A DNA stretch of 64,000 nucleotides from Limimaricola soesokkakensis (GCF_900172345.1 NZ_FWFY01000001.1:62001-126000); one strand, 5' to 3'. Counted from the first letter of the stretch, positions 8,972 through 17,480 are shown. Numbers and translations are program-made. Notes: a model not told the origin generated them from the sequence alone.

Positions 8972-10023
8972 CCGAGGCAGCTTTCGAAGGCTGCGGCCAG
9001 ATCCTCGATCAGCGCCGGATAGAGATCGGGGCCGGGCTCAAGCCGCAGCCCGTCGGGATCGGCCATGGCCGTCTTGGCCTGCGTGTTCTCGCGCAGCAGC
9101 GCCACGAGATCCGGCGGAGTCTCGGGATCGGTCAGGATGCAGGTGATGCTCCCGGCCTCGATCATCTCGCGCAGCGCCGCGAGCCTGGCCGGCCCCGGAG
9201 CCGAGGCGTCCGACAACGATACCGCCCCCGTTGCCGGCAGGCCAAAGCGACGCTCGAAATACTGGTAGGCGTCGTGTGGAACCAGGTAGGGCAGTCCGGA
9301 CAGCGAAGCCAGCCGCTCGGAGATGTCCGCGCTAAGATCGGCATCCGCGGCGATCGCGGCGGCGGCATTGTCGCGGTAGAGCGTGGCATTCTCCGGATTG
9401 ATCTCGGCCAGCGCCTCGGCCAGCCGCGTCATCCAGGCCGCCGCTACCTGCGGGTCGAGCCAGGCATGCGGGTCCGTGTCGCCTCCGGCATGCTCGTCCG
9501 TCTGCGTCATCTCGTCGTCAGGCGGGTGGTCGTCGCCGTGGTCGTCCTGCGGGACTTCCGCGTGATCGGCATACTCGCTGGCCTCTCCATGCCCTTCGGT
9601 TTCCTCGTGCTCGCCAGCATCATGATCGTCGTCATGCGCCGCGTCTCCACGACCATGCGCGGTTTCGAAGGCCGGGTCCTCGCGCAGCGGCAGCCGCTCC
9701 CAGCCGTCGCTGTCGAGCATGGCCAGCGTTTCGGCTTCGGGCGCCAGGGCCGCGAGGCTTTCGGCCAGCCAAGGCACGAGCGCCGGACCTGTCCAGACCA
9801 CCATGTCCGCCTGCGACAGGTGCCGCGCATCCGAGGGGCGCAGCGCCGCATCATGGGGCGAGACGCCCGGCGGCAGCAACAGTTCGGGCGTACCGGCGCC
9901 CGCCATGACCCGTGCCACGAGGCTGTGCAGTGGCGCGGTGTCGACCACCACGCTCGGCGTCTCGGCAAGTGCAGGAGAGGTGACAAGGGCGAAGGCGGCG
10001 GCGACGGGGAGGGTGGGGCGCAT
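8968..10023 (-). CDS. znuA: Zinc ABC transporter substrate-binding protein ZnuA
   Basis: Periplasmic zinc-capture protein of ZnuABC, 351 residues with a signal peptide ending ALA near residue 20. Metal ligands expected for the family are visible: His57 in SPHD, His186 in DPHAWLD, and a later VPHDAYQYFERR segment. Between about residues 123 and 185 lies the long acidic, histidine-rich loop typical of zinc (rather than manganese) binders, here unusually rich in Asp as well as His. ATG 10023 has AAGAGG upstream; the ATG at 10041 has no ribosome-binding site. It is divergent from zur across a Zur box 41 bases away, so zinc repression is expected. Confidence 0.95.
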   Translation of the reverse strand: MRPTLPVAAAFALVTSPALAETPSVVVDTAPLHSLVARVMAGAGTPELLLPPGVSPHDAALRPSDARHLSQADMVVWTGPALVPWLAESLAALAPEAETLAMLDSDGWERLPLREDPAFETAHGRGDAAHDDDHDAGEHEETEGHGEASEYADHAEVPQDDHGDDHPPDDEMTQTDEHAGGDTDPHAWLDPQVAAAWMTRLAEALAEINPENATLYRDNAAAAIAADADLSADISERLASLSGLPYLVPHDAYQYFERRFGLPATGAVSLSDASAPGPARLAALREMIEAGSITCILTDPETPPDLVALLRENTQAKTAMADPDGLRLEPGPDLYPALIEDLAAAFESCLG

Positions 10024-10063
10024 CGGGAACCTCTTGTGCATCCGGTACTTGGAAGCTATGCGC

Positions 10064-10082
10064 TATGTTATAACGTAACATA
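10064..10082. promoter_or_regulatory. Zur box between znuA and zur-znuCB
   Basis: A 19-base near-perfect palindrome with arms TATGTTA and TAACATA around a 5-base centre TAACG, in the middle of the 95-bp divergent interval. It matches the known Zur operator pattern (ATGTTATAACAT-like). A single site 41 bases from the znuA start and 36 from zur would allow one Zur dimer pair to repress both directions, including zur autoregulation. A smaller symmetric sequence (TTATC-GG-GATAA, 10096-10107) lies just before the zur ribosome-binding site. Confidence 0.88.
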
Positions 10083-10118
10083 TGGTCAAGACCCGTTATC
10101 GGGATAAAGGAGGCGGTC

Positions 10119-10589
10119 ATGGACGGACCCGGTTTCGCATGCGGCGATCACGCTGCCTGCATCCGCGGCGCGCTCGGTGCCGCCGAAGCGCGCTGTGCCG
10201 CGGATGGCGCACGGCTGACCCCGCTGCGTCGTCGCGTGCTCGAGATCCTGCTGGAGGGGCATTCGGCGATGGGTGCCTACGATGTGCTGGCACGGCTCGA
10301 TGCCGAGGGGTTGGGCTCGAAGCCCCCCGTGGCCTACCGGGCATTGGGCTTTCTGGTGGATCACGGGCTCGCCCACAGGATCGAGCGGCTCTCGGCCTAT
10401 GTTGCCTGCGCCCGCCCCGGGACCACGCATGCGCCCGCCTTCCTGATTTGTCGCGGCTGCGGTGCGGTGGCCGAAACCCAAGGGGCGGAGGGCCTGTCCC
10501 GGCCGGCCGCCGAGGCAGGTTTCGTGATCGAGCAGACCGTGATCGAGGCCGAAGGTCTGTGCCCCGCCTGCCAGGGCCCCGCGACATGA
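10119..10589 (+). CDS. zur: Zinc uptake regulator Zur (Fur family)
   Basis: A 156-residue Fur-family repressor that binds DNA when loaded with zinc. The N-terminal winged helix contains LTPLRRRVLEILL and PPVAYRALGFLVDHGL (recognition-helix region). The C-terminal part holds structural-zinc cysteines (CRGCG and CPAC) and a short His-containing regulatory segment. AAAGGAGG precedes the ATG. It is the first gene of zur-znuC-znuB: its stop overlaps the znuC start by four bases. The context makes Zur, rather than Fur or Irr, the secure choice. Confidence 0.95.
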   Translation: MDGPGFACGDHAACIRGALGAAEARCAADGARLTPLRRRVLEILLEGHSAMGAYDVLARLDAEGLGSKPPVAYRALGFLVDHGLAHRIERLSAYVACARPGTTHAPAFLICRGCGAVAETQGAEGLSRPAAEAGFVIEQTVIEAEGLCPACQGPAT

Positions 10590-11347
10590 CCCCGTTGATC
10601 GAGGCGAAGGGGCTGGAGTTCGGACCGAAGGCCGCGCCGGTGCTGCGCGACGTGTCGCTCCGGGTCGATCCGGGCGAGATCGTCACGCTAGTGGGGCCGA
10701 ACGGCTCGGGCAAGAGCACGCTGCTGCGATTGATGATCGGCGCGCTGGCGCCCCGCCGCGGCACGGTGCGCCGCGCGCGGGGTCTGCGCATCGGCTACGT
10801 GCCGCAGAGCCTCGTGCTCGACCCGTCTTTGCCGATCACGGTGCGGCGCTTTCTCGACTTGCCGCACCGGGTGGGCGATGCCGAGGCCGAGGCGGCGCTG
10901 GCGCAGTCCGGCGCGGACGGAATCGCGCACAAGCAGATGGCCGCGCTGTCGGGCGGTCAGTTCCAGCGCGTGCTTCTGGCGCGCGCGGTGCTGAACCAGC
11001 CGCAATTGTTGATCCTCGACGAGCCGACACAGGGCCTCGACCAGCCGGGGCAGGCGGCTTTCTACCGCCGGATCGCGGCGCTGCGCCGGGAAATGGGCTG
11101 CGCGGTATTGATGGTCAGCCACGAGTTGCACGTGGTGATGTCGGCCTCCGACCGCGTGATCTGTCTCAACGGCCATGTCTGCTGCGAAGGCACGCCCGAG
11201 GTGGTCTCGGCCGCGCCCGCCTATCGCGAGTTGTTCGGCACCGGCACCGGTGGCCAGCTGGCGCTCTATCGCCATGAGCACGACCACGCCCATGAGGGCG
11301 GTGGCGCCGCGCATCATCATCACCACCATCATCACGCCGAGGGCTGA
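10586..11347 (+). CDS. znuC: Zinc ABC transporter ATP-binding protein ZnuC
   Basis: A 253-residue ATPase subunit of the ZnuABC zinc importer. Walker A GPNGSGKST at 37-45, signature LSGGQ at 121-125, Walker B LLILDEP at 141-147 and the H-loop SHE near 179 are intact. The start overlaps the zur stop (ATGA). The C-terminus is unusual: after the ATPase core comes RHEHDHAHEGGGAA, then eight consecutive histidines at 243-250. The codons are mixed CAT/CAC, so this is a natural metal-binding tail rather than an artefact. It might buffer or sense cytosolic zinc at the transporter (inference). Confidence 0.95.
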   Translation: MTPLIEAKGLEFGPKAAPVLRDVSLRVDPGEIVTLVGPNGSGKSTLLRLMIGALAPRRGTVRRARGLRIGYVPQSLVLDPSLPITVRRFLDLPHRVGDAEAEAALAQSGADGIAHKQMAALSGGQFQRVLLARAVLNQPQLLILDEPTQGLDQPGQAAFYRRIAALRREMGCAVLMVSHELHVVMSASDRVICLNGHVCCEGTPEVVSAAPAYRELFGTGTGGQLALYRHEHDHAHEGGGAAHHHHHHHHAEG

Positions 11348-11348
11348 C

Positions 11349-12146
11349 ATGCTCGACGACTTCATGATCCGCGCGGGGCTCGCCGCGCTGGGCACCGCAT
11401 TGGCCGCGGGTCCGCTCGGCTGCTTCGTGGTCTGGCGCCGCATGGCCTATTTCGGGGACGCCACGAGCCATGCGGCGATCCTCGGCGTCGCGCTGGCGCT
11501 GGGGCAGGGTCTGGCGGTGTTTCCCGGGGTGCTCGGCACGGCGCTGGCGATGGCGCTGGCGGTGCATGCGCTGTCGGGGCGCGGCCTCGCGCATGACACG
11601 GTGCTGGGGGTGCTGTCGCATGGCGCGCTGGCCGCAGGGCTCGTCGCCGTGGCCCTGACCGGGGGTGTGCGCGTCGATCTGGAGCTATACCTCTTCGGCG
11701 ACGTCCTCACGGTGACGCGCGGCGACCTCGCCTGGATCTGGGGCGGAGCCGCGCTGGTGGTGGGTGTGCTGGTCTGGCGCTGGCGACGTTTGCTCACGGC
11801 AACGCTCTCGCCCGACCTGGCCCATGCCTCCGGCATTGCCCCTCGGCGCGAGGCGCTGGTCCTGACCTTGCTCCTCTCTGCCGTGGTGGCGGTGGCGATC
11901 AAGGTGGTGGGCGCGTTGCTGATCACCGCGCTCCTGGTGATCCCGGCCGCGGCTGCGCGTGGCGCCGCGCGCACGCCCGAGACCATGGCTCTCTTGGCGC
12001 TCGCGGCTGCGGCGGTCTCGGCGCTGGGCGGAGTTCAGGTCGCGCTGTGGCTCGATACCCCGGTCGGCCCTTCGATCGTCTGCGTTGCCGTGATGCTCTT
12101 TGCCGGCAGCCTGCCGCTCAGGGTGCTCGGGGCTGCGCGCGGATGA
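11349..12146 (+). CDS. znuB: Zinc ABC transporter permease ZnuB
   Basis: A 265-residue inner-membrane permease of the ABC-3 family with seven to eight strongly hydrophobic helices, beginning with the LGCFVVWRRMAYFGD segment conserved in ZnuB proteins, and a late VVGALLITALLVIPAA helix. It starts two bases after the znuC stop, completing the zur-znuC-znuB operon. The 90 bases downstream contain an imperfect GGCGGG/CCCGCC hairpin around 12155-12180 before the next gene. Confidence 0.95.
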   Translation: MLDDFMIRAGLAALGTALAAGPLGCFVVWRRMAYFGDATSHAAILGVALALGQGLAVFPGVLGTALAMALAVHALSGRGLAHDTVLGVLSHGALAAGLVAVALTGGVRVDLELYLFGDVLTVTRGDLAWIWGGAALVVGVLVWRWRRLLTATLSPDLAHASGIAPRREALVLTLLLSAVVAVAIKVVGALLITALLVIPAAAARGAARTPETMALLALAAAAVSALGGVQVALWLDTPVGPSIVCVAVMLFAGSLPLRVLGAARG

Positions 12147-12236
12147 TTGCCGGGCGGGTAGGTGAAAAACCGGCCCGCCTTGCCCTTGCCACAATCGATC
12201 TGCGACCTAGCGCGAAAACGTGTCTGAGGAGAGCAG

Positions 12237-12749
12237 ATGAAACGATACATTCTGGCCGCGGCCTTGGCCGCGCTGCCCACGCTTGGCTTTGCGCCCGAGA
12301 TCACCGGGTTTTCAGCCAGCACCGCCAGCGCAGCATCGAGTGGCTGCGCGCTTCCCGCCGAGGTGAATGCCAAGGCGACACGGATCGCTTCCGGCCTCAA
12401 CGCCTTCCGCGCCTCTCAGGGGCTCGGCCGGGTCACCCATGACCGGGACCTGTCCAAGGCCGCGCAGGTGCAGGCCTGCGATCTCGCCCGCACTGGGCAA
12501 TTCGGGCATCGCGGCAGCGACGGCTCCGATCATCGCGTGCGGCTCGAACGCACCGGCTACTGTGCCGGTGTCAGCGCCGAGAACCTGGCCTGGGGCTATC
12601 CGCGGGCGAGTCAGATCATCACCGGCTGGCAGGGCTCGCCCGGCCACCGTCAGGTGATGGAACTCGACCGCGCGCGCGAGTTCGGCGTCGGCATCGCCCA
12701 AGGTGCGAAGGGCCCGGTCTGGGTGCTGGTGATGGCGCAGCCCTGCTGA
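12237..12749 (+). CDS. Secreted CAP-domain (SCP/PR-1-like) protein
   Basis: A 170-residue exported protein: signal peptide (about 1-33), then a CAP domain. Family segments seen are LNAFRASQGLGRV at the start, an FGHRGSDGSDHRVRL cavity segment, ENLAWGY (CAP signature region), and GWQGSPGHRQVM with the cavity histidine. A C-terminal Cys may pair with an internal Cys. Bacterial CAP proteins are cell-envelope proteins of mostly unknown activity. The ATG has GAGGAG upstream. It is convergent with dtd, the two stops lying within one small hairpin. Confidence 0.88.
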   Translation: MKRYILAAALAALPTLGFAPEITGFSASTASAASSGCALPAEVNAKATRIASGLNAFRASQGLGRVTHDRDLSKAAQVQACDLARTGQFGHRGSDGSDHRVRLERTGYCAGVSAENLAWGYPRASQIITGWQGSPGHRQVMELDRAREFGVGIAQGAKGPVWVLVMAQPC

Positions 12750-12760
12750 GACGGCTCAGC
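12745..12760. terminator. Hairpin over convergent stop codons
   Basis: GCTGAG-ACGG-CTCAGC: a 6-bp perfect stem and 4-base loop. It contains the stop of the CAP-domain gene (TGA 12747-12749) and the reverse-strand stop of dtd (12756-12758). There is no T-run, so activity is uncertain. Confidence 0.4.
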
Positions 12761-13199
12761 CGGTGATTTCCAGTGGAATGGTCACCGGCCCGTCATTGAC
12801 CAGAGCCACCTTCATGTCGGCGCCGAAGCGCCCGGTCTCGACCGGCACCCCGAGCGCCGCCAGCTCCTCGGCGAAGGCGGCATAGAGCCGTTCGCCGATC
12901 TCCGGCGGCGCGGCCGTGGAAAAGCCGGGCCGGTTACCGGTGCGCGTGTCGGCGGCCAGGGTGAACTGGCTCACCACCAGCGCGCCGCCCCCGGTGTCGA
13001 GCAGCGAGCGGTTCATCCGCCCCGCCTCGTCGCGAAAGATCCTGAGCTTGGCGATCTTGGCCGCCAGCTTGGCGGGCAGGGCGTCGCCGTCGCCCTGCAT
13101 CGCGCAGACCAAGACCAGCAGCCCCGGACCGCAGCGGCCGATCACCTCGCCATCGACGCTGACGCTGGCTTCCGAGACGCGCTGGACCAGTGCCTTCAA
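12756..13199 (-). CDS. dtd: D-aminoacyl-tRNA deacylase
   Basis: A 147-residue homodimeric proofreading enzyme that hydrolyses D-amino acids wrongly attached to tRNA. The sequence is a textbook Dtd: [17 protein letters not shown] at the start, [12 protein letters not shown] (catalytic SQFTL motif), and the Gly/Pro motif region [11 protein letters not shown] near the middle. The start codon is TTG at 13199, the only start that gives the conserved N-terminus; it overlaps the stop of the upstream kinase gene as TTGA. Initiation probably depends on ribosomes terminating on the kinase gene. Confidence 0.93.
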   Translation of the reverse strand: MKALVQRVSEASVSVDGEVIGRCGPGLLVLVCAMQGDGDALPAKLAAKIAKLRIFRDEAGRMNRSLLDTGGGALVVSQFTLAADTRTGNRPGFSTAAPPEIGERLYAAFAEELAALGVPVETGRFGADMKVALVNDGPVTIPLEITG

Positions 13200-14110
13200 A
13201 GCTCGTGATCCCAGGGCGGGTTGGCGCCGGGGCGGCTGACGGTGACCGCTGCGGCGCGGGCGCCGAGGCTCAGCGCGTCGCGAATCTCGTCCTCGTCGAG
13301 CGTCGCGACATCGGCCTTGTTGAGCAGACCGGCGCGGTGCAGGCTCGCCAGCACGCCCGCGTTGAAGGTGTCGCCCGCGCCGACCGTGTCGGCCACCTGC
13401 ACCTTGGGCGCGGCAGCGCTGACGACGTGCTCGGCGGTATAGCCGGTCGCGCCTTTCGAACCTTCGGTGATGCAGACGAGCTTCGGCCCCTTGGCCAGCA
13501 TCTGGCGCGCGAGATCGGCGGTATCGCCTGCGCCTTCGAGCCAATGCAGATCCTCGTCCGAAACCTTCACGATGTCGGCGCGCGCGATCATCCGCTCGAT
13601 CCGGGCGCGGTAGGCGGCCTCGTCGCGGATGAAGCTCGGGCGGATATTGGGATCGAGCATAGTGACGCGGGTGGCGCTTTCGCGCGCCTGCAACGCCTCG
13701 TAGGCCGTGGCGCAGGGCTCCACCATCAGCGAGATGCCCCCGAAGAACAGCGCCTCGGCGCCGGGCTCGGGCAGGTCGTCCTCGGTCAGCATCCGGCCGG
13801 CGGTGTTCTCGTCGTAGAAGCTGTAGCTGGCGTGCCCGTCGGTCAGCTTGACGAAGGCCAGCGTGGTCGGGCGGTCGGAGATATGCGCGGGAAAGCTGTC
13901 GACCTTCGAGGCTTCGAGCGTCTGGCGCAGGATGTCGCCGAACATGTCCGAGGAGATCCCCGAGAAGAAACCGGCGGGCGCGCCGAGGCGACCGAGCGCG
14001 ATGGCGGTGTTGAAGACCGCGCCACCCGCATAGGGGGCGAAGGCGGTCTCGCCCGCCTCGGTGCGGCGGGGCAGCATGTCGATCAGGGCTTCGCCGCAGG
14101 CGAGGATCAT
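13196..14110 (-). CDS. PfkB-family sugar kinase, probable fructokinase
   Basis: A 304-residue ribokinase-fold kinase. Hallmarks: N-terminal [13 protein letters not shown], the substrate-binding [15 protein letters not shown] loop (PfkB signature 1), and [12 protein letters not shown] near residue 255 (signature 2, with the catalytic Asp and anion hole). Overall it resembles bacterial fructokinases (ScrK/Frk), but ribokinase or another sugar kinase cannot be excluded. ATG 14110 has GGAAGGAAA upstream. It sits 76 bases after the zinc-ribbon operon and is coupled to dtd by a four-base overlap. Confidence 0.86.
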   Translation of the reverse strand: MILACGEALIDMLPRRTEAGETAFAPYAGGAVFNTAIALGRLGAPAGFFSGISSDMFGDILRQTLEASKVDSFPAHISDRPTTLAFVKLTDGHASYSFYDENTAGRMLTEDDLPEPGAEALFFGGISLMVEPCATAYEALQARESATRVTMLDPNIRPSFIRDEAAYRARIERMIARADIVKVSDEDLHWLEGAGDTADLARQMLAKGPKLVCITEGSKGATGYTAEHVVSAAAPKVQVADTVGAGDTFNAGVLASLHRAGLLNKADVATLDEDEIRDALSLGARAAAVTVSRPGANPPWDHEL

Positions 14111-14186
14111 CGGGTTTCCTTCCGGATCTTGGGGCTTCTCGATCGGCGCGGACAATGCCGCCCGACGCCGGGTCATGCAAGCGCGC

Positions 14187-15311
14187 TCACTGGTTGAGAT
14201 AGCCCAAAGCGGCGAGAATCGCCGCCAGGACCAGCGCCGCGAGTACCGCCAGCGCGATCTTCCACTTGGAATAAGGCCGCGCGCCCTGAACCTTGCCGGA
14301 TCGGGCGTTGACCACGAAGGCGTAGCTCTGGCCGCGATAGCGATAGGCGGCGGTCCAGACCGGCAGCAGCACGTGCTTGAAGGTCACGTCCGAGACGCGC
14401 GTTTCCAGTGCCTCGATCCGCTGCTGGTCGCCGCCGATGTCGCGGCGCACGTCCGAGCGGATTACCTCATCCATGATCCGGCGCGCCTCCTCATAGGCGG
14501 CGTCGAGCTCGACCTGATAACCCTCGGCCATGAAGCCCGCCACGTATTCCGGCCGGTAGGGGGTGAGCGCCGGCAGATCCCAGGGGCCGAGCGCGTCGGT
14601 ATGCACCTTGGGCAGCGATTTCGAGCCGAGCACGAGGATGTCGTCGAAGAACCGCGCGACCCGGCCGCGCACGCGCCGCCAGCGAATGCGCGGCTCGCTC
14701 ACCTGCGTGGGCTTGCCGTCGCGCATCACGGTGCGGGTGACGTAGTAGGTGTCGCCGCGCTGGCCGCGATACTCGCTCCGGGTCTGCGCGTCGAAGGTCC
14801 AGAACGGCACGTAGATGCCGTTCATCCGCCGCCCCTTGCGCGCGTATGCCTTCAGCCCGTTCGGCGCGAACCACAGGCTGCCGAGCCAGACCGTCAGCGC
14901 CTCGTGGGCGCGCGCCTCGTCGATTTCGAAGGGCAGGAGCGCACGCGGCTTGATGTGGCGGTGGGTGCCGGTATCGGCGACCACGGCCGTGTCGCAATAG
15001 GGACAGCGCGTGGCATGGGTGCCGGGCGCGAATTCCACTTGCGCGCCGCAATTGGGGCAGGAGGCGGTGCGCGTCTCCTCGATTTCGGACACCGGCACGT
15101 CGCCGCGCCGCGCGCTTTCGAAGTCGATCTCACGGGTGGCGTCCGGATCACGCAGCGACGCGATCGCCTCGCGGTGGCCGCAATGGGTGCAGGCCAGTTC
15201 GGTCGTGCCGGGGGCGAAATGCATGTCGCTGCCGCAGACCGGGCAGGGAAAGCGGTGCTCCTCGACCACGCCGCCGGAGGCGGTACGGGACAGGTTCGGA
15301 AGATCACTCAC
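14187..15311 (-). CDS. Double zinc-ribbon membrane protein of the TelA/SPFH operon
   Basis: A 374-residue protein of the group often annotated as TFIIB-type zinc-ribbon or primosomal-N'-like. Two treble-clef or ribbon modules lie at the N-terminus: CPVC with CTHC (about 23-46) and CPNC with CPYC (about 84-105). A long soluble domain (about 115-350) follows, with conserved aromatics such as YVPFWTFDAQT and a LPVWTAAYRYRGQSY segment. One C-terminal transmembrane helix (about 353-372) ends the chain. The start is GTG 15311, 22 bases after the SPFH gene stop. Last gene of a six-gene operon. Its biochemical role is unknown; zinc-dependent sensing or assembly at the membrane is an inference. Confidence 0.8.
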   Translation of the reverse strand: MSDLPNLSRTASGGVVEEHRFPCPVCGSDMHFAPGTTELACTHCGHREAIASLRDPDATREIDFESARRGDVPVSEIEETRTASCPNCGAQVEFAPGTHATRCPYCDTAVVADTGTHRHIKPRALLPFEIDEARAHEALTVWLGSLWFAPNGLKAYARKGRRMNGIYVPFWTFDAQTRSEYRGQRGDTYYVTRTVMRDGKPTQVSEPRIRWRRVRGRVARFFDDILVLGSKSLPKVHTDALGPWDLPALTPYRPEYVAGFMAEGYQVELDAAYEEARRIMDEVIRSDVRRDIGGDQQRIEALETRVSDVTFKHVLLPVWTAAYRYRGQSYAFVVNARSGKVQGARPYSKWKIALAVLAALVLAAILAALGYLNQ

Positions 15312-15333
15312 GCGGGACGGCTCACGGGGTGGC

Positions 15334-16449
15334 TCATGGGGCGGGCGGCGGGGGCGGTGGCATCACGGTAAAGAGCTGCGCCAGCTCGTCGACATCCTCG
15401 GCGCGCTTCCAGCCATCCTGCCCGGCGGTCCAGACGAAGGTGTCGCGGGTGAAGCCGCCCTCGGTCACCATCCGCCCGAGCCGCGCCTTCGAGAAGGGAC
15501 CCGAGGTCTGCCCGTCCTTGGCGAGGTGCCAGACATGCTCGGCCGGCGGGGGAGGCGGCGGCGCGGCCTGGGGTTGCTGCTGTGGCGCCTGCGCTCCCGG
15601 CATCGGCCCCCATGGGCCCTGACCCGCGATCATGCCCATGCCAAAGCCCATGCCCGCGCCCATGGTGCCCGACGGGTTGGCGGCGGCGGTGGTCATCGCC
15701 TCGGCCGCGGAATACTGGCCGAACCGGCCCAGATCGCCGACGATGCCCATCGAGGTCCGCTTGTCGAGCGCGCGCTCCACCGCCTCCGGCAGCGAGATGT
15801 TTTCGACGTAGAATTCGGGTATCTCCAGCCCGTACTGGGCGATTACCGGGGCGATAGCGTCACGGACGACCTTTCCGAGATCGCCGGTATTGGCCGCCAT
15901 GTCGAGCACCGGGATACCCGAACCCGCGAGCACGCGGCTCGCCTCCTGCACCACGATGTTGCGGATCTGGTAGGAGATCTCCGAGGTGGTGAACTCGCCA
16001 TCCGTGCCAACGATCTCGCGCAGGAACAGGGCCGGGTCCTTGACCCGCATCGCGTAGGAGCCGAAGGCGCGCAGCCGCACCGGCCCGAACTCCGGATCGC
16101 GGCACATCACCGGGTTCTTGGTGCCCCATTTCTGGTTGGTGATGCGAGTGGTGTTGACGAAGTAGACCTCGGATTTGAACGGTGACCGGAACCCGTGGTC
16201 CCAGTGCTGTAGCGAGGTCATGATCGGCATGTTGTTGGTCTCGAGCATGTAGAGACCGGGTTTGAACACGTCGGCGAGCTGGCCCTCATGCACGAAGACC
16301 GCAGCCTGACCCTCGCGTACCGTCAGCTTGGCGCCGTATTTGATCTCGTGGCCCTCGCGCTCGAAGCGCCAGACCATGGTGTCGCGGCTGTCATCGGTCC
16401 AGTGGATGACATCGATGAACTGGCCGGAGAGGAAATCGAGAATGCCCAT
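15334..16449 (-). CDS. SPFH-domain protein with C-terminal GYF_2 domain (YdjI-type)
   Basis: A 371-residue protein of the group sometimes called virion core protein (B. subtilis YdjI-like). An SPFH/band-7-like domain occupies about 20-225 (VREGQAAVFVHEG entry and a FYVENISLPEAVERALDKR end). A Gly/Met/Pro-rich linker follows (about 245-305), then a GYF_2 module (about 308-360; WHLAKDGQTSGPFS and GWKRAEDV). It has no clear transmembrane helix, so membrane association may rely on partners. GYF_2 modules are usually found in membrane-linked proteins and bind proline-rich peptides; the protein itself carries two proline runs. Fifth gene of the operon. Confidence 0.85.
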   Translation of the reverse strand: MGILDFLSGQFIDVIHWTDDSRDTMVWRFEREGHEIKYGAKLTVREGQAAVFVHEGQLADVFKPGLYMLETNNMPIMTSLQHWDHGFRSPFKSEVYFVNTTRITNQKWGTKNPVMCRDPEFGPVRLRAFGSYAMRVKDPALFLREIVGTDGEFTTSEISYQIRNIVVQEASRVLAGSGIPVLDMAANTGDLGKVVRDAIAPVIAQYGLEIPEFYVENISLPEAVERALDKRTSMGIVGDLGRFGQYSAAEAMTTAAANPSGTMGAGMGFGMGMIAGQGPWGPMPGAQAPQQQPQAAPPPPPPAEHVWHLAKDGQTSGPFSKARLGRMVTEGGFTRDTFVWTAGQDGWKRAEDVDELAQLFTVMPPPPPPAP

Positions 16450-16470
16450 GGGTCGTCTCCCGTGTTGCGA

Positions 16471-17472
16471 TCAGGCGTTGCCGCCCAGCAGTTCCGCCGC
16501 GATCTCGCGCGCGATCGGCGCGGCCTCGACGGCGCTCATCCCGGGCTTGAGCCGCCGGTCGTAGAGCATTTTCAGAAGCAGCTCGTCATGCCGTGTCAGC
16601 AGGCCGAACTCCTCGTCGTCGTTGAAGATCGAGGGCCGCGCTTGCGGGCTGTCATTGGCAAGCCCCATGCCCTGCGCCAGCTCCTCGTGGATGCAGGCGA
16701 GGCGCAGCATGTCCGGGTGCTCGCCCCGGATCAGCGCCACGGCGCGACTGTAGGTGTTGCCGCCATCGCCGGAGAAGGCGATGACGAGGCACAGCGTCGA
16801 GCGCGGCGGGTTGAGGAATGCCCGCACCGAGCTTTCGGCGATCCCCGGCACCATCCGGCGCAGCCGCTCCTCATAGCCCCGGCGGTCGTCCTCGTTCAGG
16901 ATCAGTACCGAGAAATTGCCCTCCCCCGCGGTCTGCGAGATCGGCACGCCGGTGAGCCGCGACAGACGCGCGGCATAGGCCGCCACGGCGTTGCGGTCGC
17001 GCACCCGCTGCTTGGCCGGGACGGTGTCGCCGAACTGCACATCCATGCGGATCGGGCTTTCCCAGCGCCGCAGACGGCTCATCGTCGCCTCGGCGCGAAG
17101 GTCGGGGCCGTCGGCCACGTATTCGTCGAACAGCGCGATGCGGATGAAGTTGCGCGCCAGCATCGTGTCGGTGAAGGGCGTGTCGGGTCCGCCGCCATCG
17201 CCGCGCAGCAGCCCCTGGGTGACCAGGTCGGCCTGAAGCTTGGCATAGTGCTGGCTCAGCGCCTGGCTGGTGGCCGAGCGAACCGGGTCGGGGGTGTTGG
17301 CCGGACGCGCGGGCGGCGGCGCGGCGACGGTGGGCGCGCTGGCGGCCGGCAGCTTGGCCACCGGCTGGTTGCGCGGCGGCGTCACCGGCACGAGTTCGAC
17401 CTCGGGCGCGCAACTCGCCACGAACGCAAGGGCCATGACCCCGTAGACCAGCCTGACCGACCGCACGACCAT
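16471..17472 (-). CDS. DUF2927 lipoprotein
   Basis: A 333-residue predicted lipoprotein: a basic N-terminus, hydrophobic helix and lipobox FVASC with Cys21, then a Pro/Ala linker, then a DUF2927 domain (about 125-300). The domain shows the family's RRWESPIRMDVQFG start and the CIHEELAQGMGLANDSP segment, whose HEExxQ character recalls degenerate zinc metallopeptidases; catalysis is unproven. It lies eight bases after telA and 21 before the SPFH gene, so it belongs to the same transcript. Its likely location is the periplasmic face of a membrane, giving the otherwise cytoplasmic or membrane system an envelope component. Confidence 0.8.
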   Translation of the reverse strand: MVVRSVRLVYGVMALAFVASCAPEVELVPVTPPRNQPVAKLPAASAPTVAAPPPARPANTPDPVRSATSQALSQHYAKLQADLVTQGLLRGDGGGPDTPFTDTMLARNFIRIALFDEYVADGPDLRAEATMSRLRRWESPIRMDVQFGDTVPAKQRVRDRNAVAAYAARLSRLTGVPISQTAGEGNFSVLILNEDDRRGYEERLRRMVPGIAESSVRAFLNPPRSTLCLVIAFSGDGGNTYSRAVALIRGEHPDMLRLACIHEELAQGMGLANDSPQARPSIFNDDEEFGLLTRHDELLLKMLYDRRLKPGMSAVEAAPIAREIAAELLGGNA

Positions 17473-17480
17473 TCCTCGTC

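Noticed and set aside
11315-11341. Octahistidine stretch as a cloning-tag artefact
   Set aside because: Codons are a mixture of CAT and CAC, the stretch continues a natural His/Asp/Glu-rich tail, and it is followed in frame by further residues and the normal operon junction.
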